This document shows, in pieces, positions 9,001 through 16,279 of a stretch of 64,000 bases of DNA. The first letter of the stretch is position 1; every line of letters begins with the position of its first letter. The DNA is from Pseudomonas fulva (GTDB taxonomy: Bacteria; Pseudomonadota; Gammaproteobacteria; Pseudomonadales; Pseudomonadaceae): contig NZ_CP082928.1 of NCBI RefSeq assembly GCF_023517795.1, positions 248,001 to 312,000 of the forward strand, written 5' to 3'. The notes under the pieces were generated by a model. It ran no database searches. It had not been told where the DNA came from and saw only the letters and a list, made by a program, of their open reading frames with translations. The translations under genes and the position numbers were made by a program.

Positions 9001-12000
9001 TGCACCATCGCTCGAGGATCAGCAGTTTCTACGTCGCCTGGCGCGCAGGACCTGGGCCTTCTTCGACGATCATGTGGGCCCTGCGGACAACTGGCTGCCA
9101 CCGGACAACATTCAGGAGCGGCCAACGGCGGTGACCGCCCACCGAACATCGCCGACCAACATGGGCATGGCGTTGCTGTCGCACCTGGCCGCTCACGACT
9201 TCGCCTATCTCAGTGGCGGCCGCCTGCTCGCGCGGCTGGATAACGCCCTGACCAGCATGTCGCGGCTGGAGCGCCATCGCCGCCACTTCTACAACTGGTA
9301 CGACACCCAGACGCTGCAACCGCTGCCGCCACGCTACGTTTCCACCGTAGACAGCGGCAACCTGGCCGGTCTGCTACTGACGTTGCGGCCAGGCCTGTAC
9401 GAGTTGCCGAACGCAGCATTGCTCAGCCCGAACTGGCGCCGAGGCGTGGCCGACAGCCTTGGCGTGCTGCATGAAGCACTGCTGGCCGGCGGCCTGGACG
9501 AGCACTTGCTCGATGAAGCCTTCAGCGAGCTTGCCCCGGCACCGGCTCTCGAAGCCGAGAGCCTGTCTGATATCAGCGCCGTCCTGCAGCGCCTGATCGC
9601 TCTGGCCCAGGGGCTGCGATCCACTCTGTCAGCGGCTGTCGAGGCCGATTACTGGCGCCAGGCACTGCTCGCCCATTGCCAGGATCTGCATGACGAACTG
9701 GCTTGCCTGACCCTGCCCGGCGACCCTCCAGCCTCGGGCAGCTGGCATGAGCTGGCGCAGCTCGATGCAGCGCAATGGCCGACTGCCGAGCAGGCCCAGG
9801 TACGCGCTGTGATCGCCCACGCCAGCGAACGCATCGCCACGGCGCTGCGCCTGGCGGATCTGGCGGCCGAGCTGGCGGACATGGACTTCACCTTCCTGTA
9901 CGACGCGCAACGCGAACTGCTGGCCATTGGTTACAACGCCGATGACCAGCGTCTGGATGGCGCCTACTACGACCTGCTGGCCTCGGAAGCGCGGCTGACC
10001 AATTACGTGGTCATCGCCCAGGGGCAGCTTCCTCAGGAAAGCTGGTTCACCCTGGGCCGTTTGTTGACCAGCAATGGCGGGGTTCCCGTGCTGTTGTCCT
10101 GGACCGGCTCGATGTTCGAGTACCTGATGCCAATGTTGATCATGCCCAGCTATGCCGACACCCTGCTCGACCAGACCTGTCGCGCCGCGGTCGTGCGGCA
10201 GATCGAATACGGCCAGCAACTGGGCCTGCCGTGGGGCGTATCCGAGTCCGGCTACAGCACCCTGGACGCACAACTGAACTATCAGTACCGAGCCTTCGGC
10301 GTGCCCGGCCTGGGTCTCAAACGCGGGCTTGGCGAAGACGTGGTGATGGCGCCTTATGCTTCGGTATTGGCCCTGATGGTCGCCCCCGAGGTGGCCTGCA
10401 AGAATCTCCAGCGCCTGGCCGACATGGGCATGGCAGGCCGATACGGTCTGTACGAAGCCATCGACTTCACCAGCGCCCGACTGCCACCGGGGCAGAGCGC
10501 GACCGTTATTCAGTCCTTCATGGCCCACCATCAGGGCATGAGCCTGCTGTCGCTGACCCATGTGCTGCAGGGTCGCCCTATGCAACGCCGCTTCGAGGCC
10601 GATCCGCAATTCCAGGCCACCGCCCTGCTGCTGCAGGAGCGGGTGCCGAAAAGCGCCGCGCAGTACCTGCACACCGCCAATGCGTCGCTGGAAGGCAAGG
10701 TCGCCCGGGTCAACGAGAACAAGCTGCGGGTCTACACCGATCCGGGGCGCCGGCATCCGGCCGTGCAACTGCTTTCCAACGGCCGTTACCACGTGATGAT
10801 CAGCAATGCCGGCGGTGGCTACAGCCGGTGCGACGATATGGCGGTCACCCGTTGGCACGAGGACATTACCTGCGACAACACCGGTACCTTCTGCTACCTG
10901 CGTGACGTCGACAGCGGTGATTTCTGGTCCTCGGCGCACCAGCCGACCTTGCGTGCGACACAAAGCTTCGAAGCGATCTTCACCGACGCCCGAGCCGAAT
11001 TTCGCGTGCGAGAACGGGACTTCGATGCCCACACCGAGATCGTCGTTTCCCCTGAGGACGACATCGAACTGCGGCGCCTGCATATCAGCAACCGAGGTGC
11101 GCAGCGTCGCACCTTGGAACTCACCAGCTACGCAGAGGTGGTCCTGGCTCCGGCCCTCAGCGACGCCCTGCATCCTGCCTTCAGCAAACTGTTCGTACAG
11201 AGTGAATTGCTCACTCCATTGCAGGCGATCCTGTGCAGCCGGCGGCCCCGTTCCAGCGAAGAGAAGGTGCCGTGGCTCTGCCATCTGCTGGCGGCGCATG
11301 AGGTGGACATCACGGCGATCTCCTATGAAACCGACCGGGCCCGCTTTATCGGTCGCGGGCGCAACCTGACACACCCTGCGGCGATGGACACCGAGACGCT
11401 GTCCGGCACGGCCGGGGCGGTACTCGACCCCATCGTGGCGATCCGCTGTCGGATCACCCTGGATCCAGGCCAGACCGCCACCATCGACCTGGTAACAGGC
11501 GTCAGTGACAGCCGTGACGGTTGCCTGCAGCTGATCAACAAGTACCGTGATCGGCACCTGGCCGACCGTGTCTTCGACCTGGCCTGGACCCACAGCCAGG
11601 TGCTGCTGCGCCAACTCAACACCTCCCATGCCGATGCCCGCCTGTTCGAGCAGATGGCTGCGTCGATCATCTATACCAACCCTTCGCTGCGCGCTGCTCC
11701 AAGCGTTCTGGCGGCCAACCAGCGCAACCAGAGCGGCCTGTGGGGCCAGGCGATTTCCGGCGACCGGCCCATCGTGCTGCTGCAGATTTCCGCGACCGCG
11801 CATATCGACCTGGTGCGCCAACTGGTACAGGCCCACGCCTATTGGCGGCACAAGGGCATGATCGTCGACCTGGTGATCTGGAACGAAGACCAGGCCGGTT
11901 ACCGCCAGGATCTGCAGGACGTGATCATGGGCCTGGTCGCCTCGGGCAGCGAGGCGCATTTGCTGGACAGGCCTGGCGGCATTTTTGTGCGCCCCGCCCA

Positions 12001-14668
12001 GCAACTTTCCAACGAAGACCGCGTGCTAATGCTGGCCGTAGCCCACCTGGTGCTCAGCGACGAGCGCGGCAGCCTTGCCGAGCAGGTTCATCGACGCCGG
12101 GCAGAACCCGCACTGCCCGCCTTCGATGCCAGCCTGTTGCTCAGGCCAGCGCCGCCAGTGGTGATTCCACTAGCTGACTCGTCGCTGATCTTGAGCAATC
12201 CCCATGGCGGTTTCAGCGCAGACGGCAAGGAGTACGTCATCCACTGCCAATCCGGTCAGCCTACGCCTGCACCCTGGGTCAACGTGCTGGCCAACCCGAA
12301 CTTCGGCAGCGTGATTTCAGAGAGTGGCAGCGCCTATACCTGGCATGAAAACGCCCACGAGTTCCGCCTGACTCCATGGCGCAACGACCCGGTCAGCGAC
12401 CCGGGTGACGAGGCCATCTACCTGCGCGACGAAGACAGCGGCCATTACTGGTCGCCAACGCTACTGCCACGCCCCGGTAAAGGCGCTTACGTCACGCGCC
12501 ACGGTTTCGGCTACAGCGTCTTCGAACACGAGGAAGACGGGATTCGCAGCGAGCTGTGGGTCTACGTATCGCTGCAGGATCCGGTGAAGTTCTCGCACCT
12601 GAAAATCCACAATGTCTCCGGCCGAGCACGGCGCCTGTCGGTCACCGGCTACGTGGCCTGGGTACTGGGTGATCTGCGGGAAAAATCGGCCATGCATGTG
12701 GTCAGCGAGGCTGATCCGAACAGTGGTGCACTGTTCGCGCGCAATGCCTACTCCATCGAATTCCCGGGCCGGGTGGCCTTTTTCGACACCGATGCACCAC
12801 TGGCCAGCAGTACCGCCGGCCGTGGTGATTTCATCGGCCGTAACGGTAACCTCAGCGCCCCCGCAGCCATGGCCCAGCCGCAGCTGTCAGGGCGCAGCGG
12901 GCCAGGGCTCGACCCGTGCGCGGCCCTGCGGGTCGATCTGCACCTGGCGCCGGATGAACAACGCAGCGTGACCTTCCGCCTCGGCGCCGCCCGGGACGCT
13001 CAGACCGCCTCTCGCCTGGTGCAGCGCATGCGTGGCAGCAGCGTCGCCACGGCCGAGCTCGAGCGCGTGCGCGATCATTGGCAGGAAACCCTTAGCAAGG
13101 TGCAGATCGAAACCCCAGAGCCGGCCGTGGACGTGATGGTCAATGGCTGGCTGATGTATCAGGTAATCGCTTGCCGCTTCTGGGCTCGCAGCGGTTACTA
13201 CCAGTCCGGCGGTGCTTTCGGCTTCCGTGATCAGTTGCAGGACAGCATGGCCATGCTGCATGCAGACCCGGCGGCGGTTCGCCAGCACCTGCTGCTGTGC
13301 GCCGCCCATCAGTTCGTCGAAGGCGATGTGCAGCACTGGTGGCACCCGCCACTGGATCGCGGTGTGCGTACCGGCTGCTCCGACGACTACCTGTGGCTGG
13401 CCCAGGCGACCAGCCGCTACGTAGAGGTCAGCGGTGATCAAAGCGTGTTGGCGGAAACCGTGGGCTACCTGGAAGGCCGCTTGCTAAACAGCGGTGAGGA
13501 ATCCTATTACGACCTGCCGCACCACGCCCCCCTGCAGGAAACCCTCTACCAGCACTGCGTGAGGGCCATCGAGCACAGCCTGGCACGGGGCGCTCACGGC
13601 CTGCCCCTGATGGGGCACGGCGACTGGAACGACGGCATGAACCGCGTCGGCGAAGGGGGCAATGGTGAAAGCGTCTGGCTGGGTTTCTTCGGCTACGACG
13701 TGCTGCGCCGCTTCGCCATTACCGCCCTGCTCCACGGGGACGCCGAATTTGCCAAGCGCTGCGACGAACAGGCCGACGCCCTGAGACTGAGCCTCGACGC
13801 CCACGCCTGGGATGGCGACTGGTACCGCCGTGCCTACTTCGACGATGGCAAACCATTGGGCTCAGCCAGCAACGACGAGTGTCGCATCGACTCCATCGCC
13901 CAGAGCTGGTCGGTGCTGTCTGGCGCGGCACCCGATCAGCGCCGACGCACGGCCATGGATTCACTGGAACGGCATCTGCTGCGCCGTGACATCGGCCTGG
14001 TGCAGCTGCTTGCGCCACCGTTCGACCAAGGCGTTCTCGACCCCGGCTACATCAAGGGCTATGTGCCCGGCGTGCGCGAGAATGGCGGCCAGTACACCCA
14101 CGCGGCGGTGTGGGCAAGCATGGCCTTCGCCGAACTGGGCGACAGCGCCCGGGCGTGGGAGCTGCTGCACCTGATCAACCCGGTCAGCCACGGCAACAGC
14201 GCCGTGGCCATCGCCACTTACAAGGTCGAGCCCTATGTGGTGGCCGCCGATGTCTACGGCATGCCGCCGCATGAAGGCCGTGGCGGGTGGAGCTGGTACA
14301 CCGGCTCGGCCGGTTGGATGTACCGGCTGATCGTCGAGTCACTGCTCGGTCTGCAGCGCAGCGGTACGCAGTTGCGCATGCAGCCGGTACTGCCGGCGGG
14401 CTGGCGCGGATTCAGCCTGCGCTACCGCTTTGGCTCCGCGACCTACCGAATCGTCCTGTTTTGTAATGCGTCAGGCGATGCGACCGTGCACCTGGATGGC
14501 ACACTGCTGCAGGGCGACAGCATTACCTTGATCGATGACGGCGTGGAGCATCGGGTAGAGATTCAATGGCCAGACCAGATCCTGGCACACGACGGGCGCT
14601 GGATGGACACTCACAGCAGGCCCCCTAACGCGATAAGGCACGAGGAACGACAATGGACAGACCATTGA
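6011..14668 (+). CDS. chvB: Cyclic beta-1,2-glucan synthase (GT84 plus GH94-type phosphorylase domain)
   Basis: This giant inner-membrane protein (2885 residues; family members are about 2,800) initiates, elongates and cyclises beta-1,2-glucan from UDP-glucose. Membrane helices lie at about 413-463, 826-863 and 945-986. The glycosyltransferase part lies between the first two groups, with the DxD motif in LDTDTQLPRD (about 630), SHDLIEG (about 740) and RRHRWIRGDW (about 775). A glycoamylase-like domain is at about 1290-1515, with HHQGMSLLS near its end. Two beta-sandwich/GH94-type repeats follow. The (alpha/alpha)6 phosphorylase domain, which trims chain length, is at about 2360-2780 with the catalytic Asp in GHGDWNDGMN near 2535. 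The ATG has AGGA a few bases upstream. In Brucella, Agrobacterium and Sinorhizobium this enzyme is Cgs, ChvB or NdvB; the P. aeruginosa gene called ndvB is a different, smaller protein. The next gene overlaps its end. No export gene of the chvA/ndvA type is in the window. Confidence 0.92.
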   Translation: MERQWLRAIQRLWRPTPRTFEYEPALRAELFSAEQMAAHGAHLAQQHHLSSAPTSDALLHRLSENAAVLASSCQAMSAAALSNQRATPAAEWLLDNFYLVEEQIRTAQKHLPKGYCRELPGLDDGPSRTLPRVYDIALETIAHGDGRVDSDSLSRFVAAYQVITPLTLGELWGIPIMLRLALIENLRRVASRVMASWSDRSLANDWADRLVSTAELDAKNVVLLVADMARSAPPMTSAFVAELARRLQGQSTALILPMTWVEQALAESGQSVERLIHLDAQLQATEQVSISNSINSLRLLSSLDWREFVELMSGVEHALGEDPSAVYPSMDFATRDHYRHVVERLARCCRYSQVEIARAAVALCHTAADEDPLKRHVGFYLLGPGLVDLEQQLGARRSPAERCRRVLRKSPLAFFMTPVVALSVLLAWPFYSMLRADGWGPWALLLLSVPTLVMTSHLAIALVNRLVTLNLPADILPRLDYSAGIPPQARTLVVVPTLIGSAQDVEELVDGLEIRFLANRDANLHFALLTDFMDAQSEVLDGDAPLLQQASLAVAALNLKYPETAASRFFLLHRPRRWNGTEQRWMGHERKRGKIAELNALLRGHGHERFSLIVGDIDALPRIEYVIALDTDTQLPRDVARQLLGAICHPLNQARFDPQHNRIVSGYAILQPRVGISLPSIARSTYAQLFGSDAGMDPYTRSVSDVYQDLFGNGSFIGKGIYAVDAFEQALQGCFPDNCILSHDLIEGCYARSGLISDVQLYEEHPARYSANAKRRHRWIRGDWQLLPWLMPWTPKSGGGLERNRLTDLACWKIVDNLRRSLEPAAFLCMLLWGWFATTQPLLWSLGVFLLIIAQPLISTLLALLHKAHDINLGQHLKVTLRDAAQDFSRALLTLAWLPFEAFSSLDAIARTLWRMTISQRRLLQWNPSREVERSSRNDLPGLYRLMWVAPLLAVAVAVLLSGQPVVLAIAMPFLLAWLLAPAIAFWLSRTAVYVAYAPSLEDQQFLRRLARRTWAFFDDHVGPADNWLPPDNIQERPTAVTAHRTSPTNMGMALLSHLAAHDFAYLSGGRLLARLDNALTSMSRLERHRRHFYNWYDTQTLQPLPPRYVSTVDSGNLAGLLLTLRPGLYELPNAALLSPNWRRGVADSLGVLHEALLAGGLDEHLLDEAFSELAPAPALEAESLSDISAVLQRLIALAQGLRSTLSAAVEADYWRQALLAHCQDLHDELACLTLPGDPPASGSWHELAQLDAAQWPTAEQAQVRAVIAHASERIATALRLADLAAELADMDFTFLYDAQRELLAIGYNADDQRLDGAYYDLLASEARLTNYVVIAQGQLPQESWFTLGRLLTSNGGVPVLLSWTGSMFEYLMPMLIMPSYADTLLDQTCRAAVVRQIEYGQQLGLPWGVSESGYSTLDAQLNYQYRAFGVPGLGLKRGLGEDVVMAPYASVLALMVAPEVACKNLQRLADMGMAGRYGLYEAIDFTSARLPPGQSATVIQSFMAHHQGMSLLSLTHVLQGRPMQRRFEADPQFQATALLLQERVPKSAAQYLHTANASLEGKVARVNENKLRVYTDPGRRHPAVQLLSNGRYHVMISNAGGGYSRCDDMAVTRWHEDITCDNTGTFCYLRDVDSGDFWSSAHQPTLRATQSFEAIFTDARAEFRVRERDFDAHTEIVVSPEDDIELRRLHISNRGAQRRTLELTSYAEVVLAPALSDALHPAFSKLFVQSELLTPLQAILCSRRPRSSEEKVPWLCHLLAAHEVDITAISYETDRARFIGRGRNLTHPAAMDTETLSGTAGAVLDPIVAIRCRITLDPGQTATIDLVTGVSDSRDGCLQLINKYRDRHLADRVFDLAWTHSQVLLRQLNTSHADARLFEQMAASIIYTNPSLRAAPSVLAANQRNQSGLWGQAISGDRPIVLLQISATAHIDLVRQLVQAHAYWRHKGMIVDLVIWNEDQAGYRQDLQDVIMGLVASGSEAHLLDRPGGIFVRPAQQLSNEDRVLMLAVAHLVLSDERGSLAEQVHRRRAEPALPAFDASLLLRPAPPVVIPLADSSLILSNPHGGFSADGKEYVIHCQSGQPTPAPWVNVLANPNFGSVISESGSAYTWHENAHEFRLTPWRNDPVSDPGDEAIYLRDEDSGHYWSPTLLPRPGKGAYVTRHGFGYSVFEHEEDGIRSELWVYVSLQDPVKFSHLKIHNVSGRARRLSVTGYVAWVLGDLREKSAMHVVSEADPNSGALFARNAYSIEFPGRVAFFDTDAPLASSTAGRGDFIGRNGNLSAPAAMAQPQLSGRSGPGLDPCAALRVDLHLAPDEQRSVTFRLGAARDAQTASRLVQRMRGSSVATAELERVRDHWQETLSKVQIETPEPAVDVMVNGWLMYQVIACRFWARSGYYQSGGAFGFRDQLQDSMAMLHADPAAVRQHLLLCAAHQFVEGDVQHWWHPPLDRGVRTGCSDDYLWLAQATSRYVEVSGDQSVLAETVGYLEGRLLNSGEESYYDLPHHAPLQETLYQHCVRAIEHSLARGAHGLPLMGHGDWNDGMNRVGEGGNGESVWLGFFGYDVLRRFAITALLHGDAEFAKRCDEQADALRLSLDAHAWDGDWYRRAYFDDGKPLGSASNDECRIDSIAQSWSVLSGAAPDQRRRTAMDSLERHLLRRDIGLVQLLAPPFDQGVLDPGYIKGYVPGVRENGGQYTHAAVWASMAFAELGDSARAWELLHLINPVSHGNSAVAIATYKVEPYVVAADVYGMPPHEGRGGWSWYTGSAGWMYRLIVESLLGLQRSGTQLRMQPVLPAGWRGFSLRYRFGSATYRIVLFCNASGDATVHLDGTLLQGDSITLIDDGVEHRVEIQWPDQILAHDGRWMDTHSRPPNAIRHEERQWTDH

Positions 14669-14868
14669 GCACGATCATTGAAGGGAAATGGAAGCGGTTG
14701 GTAGGGCCGGCGCATATCATCTGGCACGAACTCACGCGCAACGAACTGCTCAAGTCTGGCGGCGATCTGGACAAGCTCACCACGCTGGTCCACAGCCGCT
14801 GCGACATGACGCACGATGAAGCACGCAAGCAGGTCGTGAGTTTCTTCGAGCGGCACCGCACTACCTGA
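14653..14868 (+). CDS. CsbD-like small stress protein
   Basis: This 71-residue protein follows the CsbD pattern: a short N-terminus, then IEGKWKRLVGPA with a tryptophan, then W-x-x-LT, a G-D-x-L turn and basic helices. CsbD proteins are abundant stress-induced proteins of unknown mechanism. The ATG lies 16 bases inside the end of the glucan synthase gene, with GAGGA about eight bases upstream, so the two are probably translated from one message. The C-terminal 20 residues are longer than in the core family. The link to osmotic stress is inference from its position behind an osmoregulated-glucan gene. Confidence 0.7.
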   Translation: MDRPLSTIIEGKWKRLVGPAHIIWHELTRNELLKSGGDLDKLTTLVHSRCDMTHDEARKQVVSFFERHRTT

Positions 14869-14893
14869 CCGACAACCTGCCCAGGAGATCGCC

Positions 14894-15148
14894 ATGCTCG
14901 CTGCCTACTTCGTCGTCGCACAGAGTTCGGGCAACATCATCCGGGTCACTCGTCGCGACGTCCGCCCGGACGACTCGGCGACCATCACCCACGTTCACGC
15001 CTCATCAAACCAGCTCAAGTGTTATCAGCGCTTGTTCGACAGGGGCCAGGATCTGATCAGCATCGACAGCCTGCGGCAAGGCACCTGGACGACTATGTGC
15101 GGCAACGAACCGAGCCAGGCGTTTGCGAAGCGTATAGTGAAGGGTTAA
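14894..15148 (+). CDS. Small hypothetical protein in glucan synthase operon
   Basis: This 84-residue protein has an excellent ribosome site (AGGAG seven bases before the ATG) and starts 25 bases after the CsbD-like gene. It is read in the same direction as the Crp-like gene that begins 25 bases later. I do not recognise a family. The sequence is soluble-looking, with no signal peptide and a mixture of beta-like and basic segments. Tight spacing on both sides argues that it is a real member of the operon. Confidence 0.65.
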   Translation: MLAAYFVVAQSSGNIIRVTRRDVRPDDSATITHVHASSNQLKCYQRLFDRGQDLISIDSLRQGTWTTMCGNEPSQAFAKRIVKG

Positions 15149-15173
15149 TTAGAATAAATTGCCAAGGGATTCC

Positions 15174-15896
15174 ATGCCCGACGACTACATGCCGCAGCAG
15201 AACCACTTGTTGGCTGCTTTGCCTGGCGAAGTCCAGCAGAGGCTCTTTTCACACCTGGAGCACGTCTCCCTGCCGCTCGGGCAAGTGCTCTATGAGTCCG
15301 GGGAATCCGTGCGTCATGTGTATTTCCCCACCGATTCCATCGTCTCCCTGCTCAATGTCATGGAAAATGGTGCCTGCGCGGAAATTGCCGTGGTCGGTAA
15401 CGAAGGGCTGGTGGGCATCTCGCTATTTATGGGCGGTGAGAGCACCCCAAGCCGTGCGGTGGTGCAAAGTGGTGGCTATGCCTTTCGCCTGCCGGCACCG
15501 CGCCTGAAGGAAGAATTCAATCGCCATGGCGAGTTTCTGGTGCTGATGCTGCGCTACACCCAGGCCCTGATCACCCAGATGTCGCAGACCGCGGTGTGTA
15601 ACCGCCATCATTCGATTGACCAGCAGCTATGCCGCTGGCTGTTGTTGTCACTCGATCGCCTGCCCGGTAACCAACTGACCATGACCCAGGAATTGATTGC
15701 CAACATGCTCGGCGTACGCCGCGAGGGTGTTACCGAGGCGGCTGGCAAGCTGCAACGCCAGGGGGTGATCAAATACAGCCGTGGTCACATTACGGTGCTT
15801 AATCGCAAACAACTGGAACAACTGAGTTGCGAATGTTATGCCGTGGTAAAAAGGGAAACTGATCGATTGCTATCCTATATGTCGTTACACAGCTGA
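15174..15896 (+). CDS. Crp/Fnr-family transcriptional regulator
   Basis: The 240-residue product has an N-terminal cyclic-nucleotide-type beta-barrel (about 10-130), a long dimer helix, and a C-terminal winged helix. The recognition region is LTMTQELIANMLGVRREGVT at about 170-190. There are no Fnr-type cysteines at the N-terminus, so it is not an iron-sulfur oxygen sensor. The ATG is preferred to an upstream TTG because AGGGA lies four to five bases upstream. It closes a same-strand run with the glucan synthase, the CsbD-like gene and the small unknown gene, and is a candidate regulator of that run. The effector is unknown. Confidence 0.85.
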   Translation: MPDDYMPQQNHLLAALPGEVQQRLFSHLEHVSLPLGQVLYESGESVRHVYFPTDSIVSLLNVMENGACAEIAVVGNEGLVGISLFMGGESTPSRAVVQSGGYAFRLPAPRLKEEFNRHGEFLVLMLRYTQALITQMSQTAVCNRHHSIDQQLCRWLLLSLDRLPGNQLTMTQELIANMLGVRREGVTEAAGKLQRQGVIKYSRGHITVLNRKQLEQLSCECYAVVKRETDRLLSYMSLHS

Positions 15897-16279
15897 GCAC
15901 GTTCACATCTTGGTAATCGAGCATCCAGAGAAGATCGCATACCTGGCTACTATCAGCCTGACTCGCCCCCTCTGCCCCATCTCCCCTACAGCCCTGACGA
16001 CGCACAATCTCTGCATTTCACTCACAACGCATTAGCAAGTGCCTATTTATATATGAATATTCAGTTTTGGCCACCCGCACACTCAGCACCAATCAATACA
16101 ACAACGTCCAGCTCAAAGCGCTCATCCTGGCTGACCTCGAATCGACCTTACGAGTCCTAGTGAAGCAGCCAGATCTTTTCCCCCATCTCGCCCTGCTTAA
16201 CACTACCGACCAATAATCGGACGTCCAGTATGCAAAAGTAAGTGCGAGGACTTTGTCCTTAACTCATGGTGACGTCAGG
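15897..16279. other. Intergenic region between convergent genes, nothing recognised
   Basis: This AT-richer gap lies between the stop codons of the Crp-like regulator and the hybrid kinase. Neither a terminator with a U-run nor a gene is evident. Confidence 0.4.

Noticed and set aside
9629..12004. A 791-codon open frame antisense to the glucan synthase gene
   Set aside because: The plus-strand frame is a clear family protein across this region. The antisense frame has no recognisable motif.
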